A stretch of 64,000 bases of DNA, taken from NCBI GenBank assembly GCA_036345935.2, contig JADWOT020000009.1, positions 4,049,381-4,113,380 on the forward strand, read 5' to 3'. The number at the start of each line of letters is the position of its first letter. The first letter of the stretch is position 1. The stretch is from Taenia hydatigena (Eukaryota; Platyhelminthes; Cestoda; Cyclophyllidea; Taeniidae). The notes beneath the pieces are model-generated. The model was not told the DNA's origin. It searched no databases and was given only the letters and a program-made list of their open reading frames with translations. Made by a program: the position numbers and the translations under genes. Shown in pieces: positions 35,906 to 60,640 of this stretch.

Positions 35906-37013
35906 CTCATGTCCGAGGAATCCAGAAGGTTGAACCGTTATCTAGTCGTTTCTGATTGTAGTTAAAAGGAGGACTTAAAGTACCCACATATAATTACCTC
36001 CGCGCTACTATTCAAGAAGGGCTCGGATCTTGTTTTACCACTAACTAATATTAATGACTAGGATTTTGTTTTTCTAAGAAATAAAAGGAGTACTTTAATC
36101 ACAGTTGTGGAATTGATGTGTCACATTCGCAAACCATTGTACCTCACCTTACCTCACCAATGATCGAGGCGAACGACATTAAGGAATTAATTTTTTTGTA
36201 TTTCAAGTAGTTTTTAAGTGTTTTCACGACTTGTCTCATCTGATAAGACCATGCAGCTTTCGCTCTGACGTTTCAAAGTGAAGCTTGTAGCCTGTCTCAT
36301 ATACAAATTGACTTTAGGGCTGAAGTCTTTGCACATCGTGGGTAATCTCGAATTAAAAGGTGTATCCATAAGAAAGGATATATTTTGCACGGAATTCACT
36401 TAAGAACCATAATTAGCAATTAAAAGCACCCTGGATATCAAAACAATTACCTTTCCGTGAAATAGACAGGTGATTAGACATTGCCTTCCTAAAATATTTC
36501 GGTAATAGTGATGAATTCACACTGAGGTATCCGTTACCTGAAAACGATCTTATGAGTCATTTTTGTGCTGCCTTGGAAACAAGAACATTATGGCAATTTA
36601 ATGTGATTCTATGGGGAAATTTTAAAAAATATTTAGCCACCAATAACATGCACGTTACATGCAGACTTTAAATTTTATGAGAGACTGGGACAGAGTGTTT
36701 ACCTAATCTCGAACCGCTCTATCAATGATTTTTCCACAAAATTTATGAAGAAATGAGTTATTTGTTCGGAGTTGAACAAACAAATTGTCACGGATGCACT
36801 CATTCTCGCTTCTCACTTTGTTTGAAGTCCATGCAATGCAAAGTCTGCAAACAACTTGATCATCGACATACAGAGGGCATGAGGTATTGGTTGCATAACC
36901 CCTGTTGTCTGAAAAGTGTCACTTTAGTCGTAAACAGAAGCACATGTTGTAAGTGGGATTATTGTCCTCTTTTCTGCATGCATTTGCTCCTGCATGTCGA
37001 TTGGGCGGGCCAG
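35906..37013. other. Sequence upstream of the first recognised bestrophin exon
   Basis: Probably the intron before the first bestrophin exon that I can place. The N-terminal exon (start codon and first membrane segment) was not found here. Confidence 0.4.
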
Positions 37014-40000
37014 AATCTTCGAGCACTACTGCCTCTATTGCACTCGCAATGGTGGGCTGATCCCCGTAGGTCTGGTGTTGGGTTTCTACGTGGACGTAGT
37101 GGTTAAGCGTTGGTGGGAGCAGTTCCGCCTTATTCCCTGGCCAGACGAAGTGACCATGCTGTTAAGCGCCTACATTGTCGACGACTCTGATGTAGCACGG
37201 CAGAAAATGAAGGCAGTTCTGCGCTACATCAACCTCTCCTACATCCTCGCCCTCCGCACAATCTGTTCTCGTGTTCAGAAGCGCTATCCTGTCGATCAGA
37301 GTCTCTTGGCTGATGGTAAGTCCATTCAGTTTCGTCAATAATCTCCAAAGGTGCTTCATTAAAAAATGGATCATCGTCTGATTTGGATACGATGCCAGGA
37401 TCACAGGCACAAAATTTTCGGAGAAACGCGACAGAAGAATGTGTCAGCGTTGGTAGACGTTTTTTTTGCTTATTTTACTCTCATGTTGAATTAATCCACA
37501 CTACAACAATAAGCATCGCGTTGTCCAAGCAAACTATGTAACAACTTGTGGTCATATTTCTTTAATCATTTAGTGATTCGATAATAGATGTTTATTCGCG
37601 ATGCACAGATTTCCTCGTCGTTTTGCACTGAAACGTTCTTAATTGAACCCAAAATGTATTTCTGGGGTCCATAATTTAACATGTATCCATGTGGTAAGGG
37701 TATTTCCTTGATCTGGATCCAGAGCTCGTTTTAGTCTGCAAAGTAAAGAAGATCCCAAGAGCATTGGGCTTTTTTGGAGGTTTACAAATTACGGTGATGT
37801 TTGGTGGCAATACCTTGCCAAAAGCATGACAAATACAGAAAAGATAATAATTTTTACGTTGATCTGCACTCCCCAAAGTTTCTTCGAAGTTGAATCATTT
37901 GAACCAACCTCTACAACTTCAACCTTATTTAATCTTGTGAATGGATATTTAAGTGTCTCAGAGCTACTTCAATGGTCTTAGCTTGCCTACATTGGTTCAG
38001 ATAGACGCATTCTTTCTTGTGATATTGCCATGTATTTTAGCCCATGAAGGTTAGATTTGTTCCTCCATAGATTTTTGTGATTCTTGTAATTGAAAGCAAC
38101 TGTTTCATCTTGGAGTTCGTGATTTAAAATTGAGCAAAATACCACAGAGAGTTTTAAGGGCCAGATTATTTTCCCTGTTTTGTCAACAGGGCAGATCTCT
38201 TCATAATGAGAAACCCACTTCAATTCTGCTGTCGACCAAATGCTACGTGGCTTTACGTTCTGGGTATACAGCTTGTTTAAAGCGCATCTGAAGAGTAAAA
38301 TTAGACTGTAGGATTCGCAAAATACCAACAAGACTCACCATAAATCGACAAATTTTGTGCTGCTTCTGTAAAACAGTAGCATTTTATAGGTTTCGCAATA
38401 TTTTAATGTAGCCATTCAAAAATAAGCGACCAAATTAAGGTGAAGCACCTCGTTAACCACTTATGGTATGGTATCCGGAGTTATTATAGCCTCAAGGCAA
38501 ACTAGAATGATTTCTCCGGCTGCCACAACATTTCATAGCAATATCATGCCAATGCATCAAAAAAACTAGACAAAAATCTGAACATTTTGGCATTATTTTT
38601 AAGTATTGCAAAATAAACTAATTGGGGTTTTGGCACCAGTATGCAGAAATTTTAATTTGTTTTTTTGCATGAGAGCTCACATTTTTCAGAACGCTATTAT
38701 AAAATTTAATGCGGCAAGAAAACAACTACATGAGACGTTTAACATGCCTTTACGATGAGAAAGACCTTTCACAAATATTCAAGCTGGTAGAAAATGACTG
38801 ATGAGGGATGATTAATTGCTTGCGATCGGTGTACACTTTCTTTCTCCCCAAATCGTTTACCAACAGGTATAGTCACACCAAACGAGTTGAAACAGCTGTA
38901 CCGCTCAACACCGAATAATAGAGGCGCCTGGTACGCCACACCTATCTTCTGGGCGGGCCAACTGGTTCTTGAGCTACGCACCACTGGCCTCATCCCTAGC
39001 GACCGTGCGGTGGAGCTGCTGTTTAGGGAGATTCAAAACTTTCGCAGCAAACTTGCTCGTCTTCGCATCTACGACATGCTTAACATACCACTTGGCTTCA
39101 CTCACGTAAGACGTTTATGGGCAGCTCTCCTCTTTACGGATGGCAGAGGTCTTCATTCACTGGATTTGGATTTCTTCTTTTTGGCACCTTAAAGGTGGGA
39201 ACCTTGACCATCTACAGCTTTGTCATAGCTTCCGTCTTTTCGTGGCAGTTTCTCGATGTCAGGCAGCGTTATACTCACCGATTGGTCGACCTTTACATTC
39301 CGGTGTTTGGCATCCTGCAGTTGATCTTCTTCTTGGGTTGGCTCAAGGTTAGCCCACAAATTTATTATTGAGTCGAGAAAATTAAAATGCAGTTAAACAT
39401 TGCATTGCAAGCACCTAAGATGATTGTTTGATGTTTTATGTCCTGCATTTCAAGGTGGCAGAGGCTCTAATCAATCCCTTTGGTGAAGATGCTGATGATT
39501 TTGCAGTAGACGAATACATTAAGCGCAATTTGCAGGTTTGTCTTCCTTAACCTCCGTATTTTCCTGATTTATTCTTGATGCTATAGAATTAAGCAATTCC
39601 TATCACTTTAAGCAAACACTAATTAAATTCATATCTCTGAGACTGTAAATTGTTTAATAATAATAAGAAGGGGAAGAAGGAAGGAAGAGGGGAGCGAGAA
39701 TAAGTTAATTCGTGGCCATTTATTTACGCTTCGCAGTAAGAGAAGTGAATAAATACAATGCACTTTATAATTCTCAGTGCTATGATGGAACATAAATGGA
39801 AATTTTTTTCCGCTTACCTCTCTATTCTCAGCCGAGGCAGAAAGCATTGAATGCGCAAGCTGCATGTCGAACTTTAGCGCTTTGACCTTTGAACTGACCC
39901 AAAAGGTCAGATCAGCTTTGTTTGCCCATTTGAGATGAAAGGAAAGGTGACGAGTACCTAAAGGTAGATATCCCTTTTTAAGTTGAACCGCTCTTTAGAC

Positions 40001-41591
40001 TATGTACCCGCTGCCATGTACCGATTTCTAACCTTAAAAGTGCGATCCCTCGGTTTAATCGAAGAAGTTATCACTCCTGTTTTTATTTGCCTATGTCCGC
40101 AGTCTTTCAAAATTTTAAAATCGTGGATTTTTTAAGATCACGAATTTTTTGATCGAAAAACTACACGGAGAGGCACCGCCACTGAGTAATGGCGTGATTC
40201 TTCCGAATAATGGAACTACTGGGGAAAAATTGGGGAAAGGTGAGAGCATTAATCTCTCGCCTTCAGCATTTCCGTCCAATCATCCTCTCCTCTGCAAGGG
40301 AGCCAACCTTTTTATCGGATCCTGCGCCAATATTGCTGTTGATGGTGATAGTAATGGCAACGATCGTAATGTCGCAATCCATCAGCCTGTATCACGTGCT
40401 AGGTAAGTTAGACCGATTGTCTTTACGCCCATATGAAGGAGGAAATAACGAGTTCTGATTACGACAATTTGTTGATGGAAAAAGTTTCTTCTGCTTACAA
40501 TATCAACAAATGCGATTTTACAAAACCACTGTAGTTTTCCACGTCATTGGTGCCATTGGTATTTTGATTGAAGCAATGGTGGGTCTTCGATAACTTGGAA
40601 ACAACAATTAAGTACTTACAATCTCGAACAGCATTTGAACTTTTGAAGCACTAGTTAATGCCACAGCATCTGCATAAATTTTCTGCTTCTTGACAGTGAA
40701 CGTAGTTGAGCGTTTTTTTTGGCCAAATGCATCTACATTTATTTACTTCAGGTTTAGGCATCACAATTAAATTTTTTTATAACTCCTCAGCTTGTCTTCC
40801 ACAATCTCCCCACTCGTATGGAGGACGTTTGGATCTGGAGATCTCACTCACCCTGAAAAATACATTCCAAAATTATGAGAAAAGGCGCTGATTGTTTCGC
40901 GTGTCCTATGACTCCATGACTAAAATTTGCCAAATCTTTGCTTTCTTGACCCATAAAATAAGCAACTGCTCTGATCCGTTTAATTACGGACCTCTTAAAT
41001 GCCTGAATTTCACAGCCACTTTCTCGGGACTTCAGGTGATATTCTGTGAACATGTGAAGAGCCTTTTTTATAAAGCAAAACAAATACTGCTGTCCCTAAC
41101 CCGGTAGCAGCGTCATGATACATCCCAGCTTTCAAATGATGCGTATGAACCCTCCCAAAAAACCGTTGGCAGCTCTCCTGAAGACCCACTTTAAGTTTAG
41201 AAGTAGATCTAGCTGAATGCTTCATAAAGGGCAGCTAGTTATCTGACATAGTAAACATATGTTACTATGTGAACCCATCAATCGAGATCAGAAGGAAGAG
41301 CAGGGCGACGAGAGCTTGTACGAAGTACTTCAAGCCGTAACAAAAGGGCCTTTTCACCATCAAAAAGATTTGAAGATAGGATCACTCAAAAACGGAATGT
41401 TTAGCAGTAAGTCACTACGGTCCTCGTCTGTAACCTTACTGAAGGAGAAGTGTTGCAATAACTACAGAAATTTAAACTCAGTAATAATTGAGAATTGCCC
41501 CACCCCATCCCACGTTGATGCTTTGCCGGATTCACGAGGAGGCTCAAAGCTGTCCCCAACGTTAATGTTGAAATCCATGAAATGCGATTAG
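37014..41591 (+). CDS. Bestrophin-family calcium-activated anion channel (5' end missing)
   Basis: Bestrophins are pentameric chloride/bicarbonate channels of the plasma or intracellular membrane, gated by calcium. Exons read: 37014-37315, 38867-39105, 39195-39347, 39455-39535, about 40137-40402 and 41252-41591; phases agree throughout. The first has [10 protein letters not shown], the neck [12 protein letters not shown] and RWWEQ...PWPD. Exon 2 has the T-P-x-E-x-K-Q and [10 protein letters not shown] region. Exon 3 is a hydrophobic segment ending FLGWLK. Exon 4 has [16 protein letters not shown] and ends RNLQ, the calcium-clasp region. The acidic residues matching human 301 and 304 are kept; 302 is Ala. 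The neck Phe matching human Phe80 is Leu. The last two exons encode a Ser/Asn-rich tail with no known domain. The usual exon after RNLQ, with its D-x-x-W segment, was not found. The N-terminal 50 or so residues are also missing; in BEST1 that junction has the same phase. Confidence 0.9.
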
Positions 41592-43239
41592 TGATTTCTG
41601 TTACGGATAAGGGAAGTAAGGCTCGATACCGGTCAAAGGTTTTGTAAGTGTTAAGCAATCTATTTTTAATTCATCAGCGAGCTAATCACATTTCAGCTTT
41701 ATTCCATGTCAGTCCATTGTAAATTTAGATAAGAAAGCCAAATATTAGTTTCAAAATGACTGAAGTAGGCAGGTCTGATGCTAAACTGTCAAAATTTTCA
41801 CATTAAGCAGATAAGCAATATTCTGGGACACACTACACACGATTAGTGAGAAAATGGCTGATAGCAACTGATAGCAGTTTTATGCTTTCTGATGATTCTG
41901 CAAGAGGTTTTGATGAATTCGTAAGAACACGAAAAGAAACAAGATGGAGCCCACAAAGTTTCATATCTCACGATTCACATTGTACTGGTCAGTTCAATAA
42001 TGATTTCATCGTGTGATGCAAGGAAAGGAAACTGAGAGTAACAGAGAAGCTTATCCACGGACAGGTTTTAGAAAATATGAGGTAAGGTCTTGTGGTCACT
42101 CCTAAATTTCTGGATTAAATGCATTATGGCTCCGGTGTGCGAAAGGTTTGTTACGGCCACCTGCAAGCCCACCTCAAGCGCAATGTTATCATTCGTAGAT
42201 GATGTGTGCATCGTGTGGGTAGCTGAAATTGACACCTGTGAATATGGTCCTCAAACCTCTCGCCTACGCCCCCTTTACCTTATAAATCTAATCCTTTATC
42301 AAGTAAGCACTGTCGTATCGAATGATTGAAGTTGGGTGTCAACGAGAAGGTCACATAATGGGAGAATGCATCTAATTTATTGGCATAATTGTTAATCTGC
42401 CTGGCTGTATGACTGACTACACGGATACAACCTTTGACGCCATAGGTAGTATCTCTCTCTGAGACAGAGTGCATGAGCCACAGAGCTAGCATCACAATCT
42501 TTGGGTACAATAGTAGTCGAGATGCTGCAAACATGGAACTTATTTTTTATCGAACTATATAAACAAGTGGATAATACCAGTTCCTCAACCGAGAAATATC
42601 ATAAGAATCCCCTATTACTTAGGCTAGAGGACCTTACTTCAGGACATCATTCAAACGAACTTTAGAAAGGAAAAAAAGCCTTAGCATAAAAATAATTTTA
42701 GTTTCTATGCTTCGAAAATTGCCCTGAAAATGCACTTTATTTGTAGCACAGTTTTCTACACCTTCATTTAGTCATCAAGGGGTTGTGACTTTAGTACTTT
42801 GTTTGTTTGAACTACCGGCTTCAGTCAGGGTCACAGAGGTGGCCATATTGCCATGCCAGCAGCTCATTTCCCTCTGCCCGTTGAATACATATATTTTACC
42901 TTGGTACTTTGCCTTCTTTTGCCTTCGAGGGAGCATCGGGAAGCTACAGTGGCCATTAATTATTTGTTCACGTCGACTCATGTTATTCTTTCCTTACCTG
43001 TAAATCATTGTGGAGTGGCCTTCGATATTTCGTGGAGCAGAATTTTTGAGAAACATGAATTCTGAAAACATAATTCCAACAGCTTCTATTAAGTCTACCA
43101 ATTGCATTGTGAACGTATTGCTCGTAAATTTTTCTGGCGTTGGATATTTAAATAGATTAGTGTCCTAGACATTGATAGACCATTTGAACATTGACGCGAT
43201 AATAGGGAAGGAAAGGACACCATTCAGTATTCGATAGCA
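41592..43239. other. Spacer between bestrophin and LRR genes
   Basis: Contains repeat copy B at 42801-42962. I see no gene. Confidence 0.5.
42801..42962 (+). repeat. Dispersed repeat, copy B
   Basis: The partner of 3314-3466, in the same orientation and about 39 kb away. It has the same order of conserved blocks and a short insertion in its right half (ATACATATATTTTACCTTGGTACT). It lies between two genes and shows no coding potential of its own. Confidence 0.55.
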
Positions 43240-45085
43240 ATGAAAGGTAATATTAGGACACTATTTAATTTCAAGATAATCAAACACATTCAAAGTTCAG
43301 TTTAGCTTGCACTCTGGACATGTCTTCTATCGGGTTACACTCTGTCGATGGCTTGAAACCTCTGCCAGTATGTAGTCATTGAGTTATATTACAAAAGAGT
43401 TTACTTCATCTTTATGCCTTCGAGAATAATATCAGAAGTATTGATGGCTTAAGTCAGTAAGCAGACACTGGACAGGTGTTATTTTAGGTTTGAGAACCTA
43501 GCGGTGATAGACCTACATCATAATCAAATAAGCTGTGTCACTGGCGCTTTTGCAAACATGCATGCTTTGAAAGAATTACGACTTAACAATAACAATTTGA
43601 AGTCAGTACTACCTGAGGATATGCAGAGTTGTTCGAATCTCATTTATCTCGACATTGGCTTTAACAAACTAGAAAATGTAAACGTAAGGAATAAAATGTA
43701 CTATTTGATGCATCCCAGTTTCTACAATCACTTCCGAATCTTGAATTTTTTGATGCATCAAATAATAAATTGTGGGACATATCAGCCCTACAGTTTTGCA
43801 GAAGGGTATGTGTTGTAAGTTTTGACGATTTAGTTAACCAAATTATACATATCTGAAAACAAAATTGAAAATATAAAAGGGCCACTAGCCAAACTGATTC
43901 GCCTTACTGCAATTAATTTCGCGAATAACCGTATTAGTTCCTTCATCGGACTGAAGGCTTTTGAGTAAGCTCGCAAATTTCTTCTTCAATAATTAGGCAC
44001 TTAAAATACGTCAACTTTGCAGGAAACGAATTTGATTCCCTTATCCCGGTCGCACAGGCGTTTCCAAACTCGGAATATCTCAATTTTAGTGAAAACCGCA
44101 TCAAAGATCCGGACGAAATTTTGGTAGTGAAGCGCAGCTCAGTTTCATTCGTGCTTAGTAATTTTTCAATACCTGTTGGAGCGACTTTACATTTGACCAC
44201 TTTAAAATAACATACTGATACAGTAAAATCTTTTAAGTGATAGATTCAAAATGGTTCTAAAATCTGCCTTAGCAGTTCTAAAATCCATGCGCCTTCACTA
44301 CTACAAACTGTCGCTTTGGTTCGATTTTCGTTTTCAAAAACATTTCCAACAGCATAATCTTTCCGTTGGTAGACTGTCACACTGTCGCTTTTGATTACGC
44401 AGGAACATCATATCTAGCCATGTAATGTATTCGTCACTACTATCTTGCCAATTCTCACCTTTACTTTAAATACATCTCAGACTACCATAAACTATCTCAC
44501 TTGCTTGAAATCGCTGGCAATATATGGAAATCCATTAGATTTCAGCGCCTCGACCGTGTCTCAAATTGATTTTGAAGGAATTATTGACCAGTTTAAATCA
44601 AATACCATTCCCGTAAATGCTTTGATAGTACTTATTTTTACTATGCTGTTAGACGCATCTTTATTCAAAGGAGTTTCTATGTGTGCCTAAAAAAGTTCTA
44701 AGATCTGACGCCGCCGATGCAGGTTAGTTTCCTTCCTACTATTTACCCGTACTCAAACCTTCCTCTAATATCTGCCTAAGTGTAGAAATTATAGAAGATA
44801 TCGAAACCCGACTTCTATCGCTGGAGGAACTAGGAGATTTATTTACTGGTCGAATCACTAAATGGTAAGGAAGGTTGAACTATATTTGGACTTGGGAAGT
44901 TTTGATCGATTTCAGAAAATGTTAGCTGAGTTGCCGGGCGAATCTCTTGGATCAAATCCGTGTGATGAGGGTCCGTCCACAGTATCAAACGATAAAATGC
45001 CGCTCAGCGGCAGGTAGGTCAGATTTTGCACCATCGTCATTTAAAAGACAACCCCGCTTTTTACAGTAAAGTACATATTTTATGA
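43240..45085 (+). CDS. Leucine-rich-repeat protein with micro-introns (360 aa)
   Basis: A 12-exon gene. Exons: 43240-43246, 43306-43367, 43398-43456, 43488-43683, 43719-43805, 43834-43964, 43997-44123, 44481-44612, 44653-44722, 44786-44864, 44900-45013 and 45067-45085. The sum is 361 codons with TGA. Exon 1 is only ATGAAAG. Introns are 59, 30, 31, 35, 28, 32, 357, 40, 63, 35 and 53 nt. Residues 5 to about 240 are tandem SDS22-like repeats of 21-25 residues, for example LLHLYAFENNIRSIDGL, LAVIDLHHNQIS and LKELRLNNNNLKSV, ending with a cap-like LKSLAIYGNPL. The C-terminal 110 residues are acidic and non-repetitive. LRR proteins of this type are usually intracellular scaffolds, often ciliary or phosphatase-linked; I cannot name the orthologue. 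Alternatively the last junction skips to 45428 and continues to TAG/TAA near 45638. Confidence 0.8.
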
Positions 45086-46034
45086 ACCCTACATTGAATG
45101 AAAGCAGCGAAGATCACCTTTGAAAAATTCTACAAGTAGAATCATCCGAGGAACTCAAATTTAGCGCAGGATTATTTTGCTCCTTGATCTTTCAAAATTC
45201 TTACATTGTAAATAACAACCATCTATCATCATTCATTGACACCTATTCATTTTGACCGCTAAGTAGTCTTTCACAATTTAACCACGGCAGTTCATCCGAT
45301 GCTAACATGAAAAAAGGCACCACAACCTGAGTCTGAAAATTAGTTCCAAAATGTTAGCAACCATATGGAATATTATAACTCCATTGACCTTATTTCCTTA
45401 ACCGAAATGGAGACACCCAAATGAAAGGCTATTGTTTTGGCTAAAAATCCAGACGTCATCAATTGCCCATGCCTATACCAAATTAATGACCAAGCAACGA
45501 AAACTACTAAAGCTCCAGATACCTAACGATTATCATCCTGACGTTTTTAGGAGCCACCTTCAATGTGCCTTGGATTTCGCCAGAACCACTGGCTCCAGTA
45601 ATGTCGTTAAAGCCGACAACAGAGCTGACGAAGACTAAAGAAGTTGTAAATTACTCCAATAAAGCCCTCAGCTGGCAAGGTTTTCGATTGGTGAGCTATC
45701 AAATGCAAGGCTCAGCAAAGTAAACATAACCGTGAGTTCTTGACACATACGAGGAATAAGTTTGCATCACAAGACCGTGTCCTATCCAATTAAAGTCGCC
45801 TAAACCTGACGAATTCGACCTCGTATCACGAAAAGGTCGGTGATGTTTACTATGAGAGAAGTAACGATAAATCAGATTTTAACACATTATCCATAGGTCT
45901 ACCTCTAGAAGTAACTTTTGATATGAAAGCATATATTCCAAATTGCACATGCACAAATGGGCGCGTGCGCGCGATTACACAAAATAGGTAGGCTCCGTAA
46001 AAAAATATGCGCAAAGGAGAGGAGAGAGGAAGAG
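45086..46034. other. Convergent 3' spacer of the LRR and Mi-2 genes
   Basis: Contains a 68-codon frame at 45432-45638 (+) that joins in phase to the end of LRR exon 11 through a weak AATGAAAG acceptor at 45428. It may be an alternative last exon. Otherwise I see nothing. Confidence 0.4.
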
Positions 46035-59331
<13,297 letters not shown>

Positions 59332-60640
59332 TAAATGCACTAAAAAAGGGTGTAAGAGCTTAAAAACACAAATCCCAACAAGTGTTAAGGTATCATAAAA
59401 CTTGAGAAGGCTGAGAGAACATGTTGTTGCACCACCATTACGAGTTCAAACGCAGCCACCATACAAATGACTAAACAAAGGCAAAAGATGCGCAAAAAAA
59501 CCAACTAAATCAGTTGCACCATACGAAGCTAAAAGTAACGAAAGAAATCTAGATTTAAGGACCTGTAGAAAAATTTCTCACACACAAAGATCGAGGATTT
59601 CCCTGTATCATTGATATTAAAAACGATATCAGATGAAAAACCGAAAACCTTAGCAGGCATTCACGACTACAGCAATATATTCAGCAAACGGGACGAACGT
59701 GAAGAAAAGACCTTTCTAGCGCAAGGCAGAACCGAAAGTGCGTCGAGTTTATAAGCTAATATAAACAAGCCTAGGCCAATAATGATAGAAACCTGACTGC
59801 ATCACAAATTCTTAAATCTCGCAATTTCTTTAAAGTGATTTGACATTATTCAAACTAAGCTATGTATCACTCTGCATACAGAACAGATATCAAAGACTTA
59901 AAGAGGGCCTTAAGACAGTAAATCGAGCCTTTAGAAGTCCATAGCGTTGCTGTTATAAGCCTTACGCCAAAATCGTTTTGTTTCCTCTAAAACAAAATAG
60001 CATACTTTCTTTCTTATATCTATGCTTAATGTGCCCAAAAACTTCTCTGAAGACGCCAAAGGCATAGTGCTCAGGTAGAATATATAAGTTGGACGAGCAA
60101 ATGAAACAAAAGCCTCTGACATGGCTTAGTGGCCAGCCTCCTTAGTGATAAAAATATGGCTATTCAAGTGTCCGTAATCGAATTTGAGTGTTTAACCAAC
60201 AAACAGTGCATTACAGTGCTCAAAGTAGAACAAACTTGTTTTTCATTTGATTTTTTTGCATCCTTTAACAGTTTCACTTAGAATATGCTTATTCTGAATT
60301 CGGAATTAATGGTGTACACTGGTCGCCGCTCGTAGAAAGTCGCTGGCATGCGCTTTGCTGATGCTGTTTCAATTTCTGATTTTTCTCGGCTCTTTGGAAT
60401 CTTCCCTAAGTAATGAGTTAGTATTGCTGATCGGGGGAGTATGACTCAGTAGATTTTTCTTCAAATACTGGACCTCATTTTTACTATTTTCAATTTTTTC
60501 ATTTAAACTTTTTCCACAGATAATCAAAACACTTATTACTTCTGGATTTCGCTCATTATAGTTTTGTCTTTACTGAGACAAGCGGTTGTGCATGTTACCA
60601 GTCCCTATACAAACCGGCCTTATTGGTCACTGTTTTTGAA
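59332..60640. promoter_or_regulatory. Head-to-head intergenic region between Mi-2 and SLC17 genes
   Basis: 1.3 kb between divergent start codons. It must hold the promoters of both genes and probably a 5' non-coding exon of the Mi-2 gene. Neither strand encodes a Cys-rich PHD-finger pattern. I see no strong TATA box at the expected place for either gene. Confidence 0.45.

Noticed and set aside
39961..40140. Open stretch near 39982-40118 as the missing bestrophin exon
   Set aside because: It lacks the conserved D-x-x-W pattern and reaches a stop before joining the next exon.
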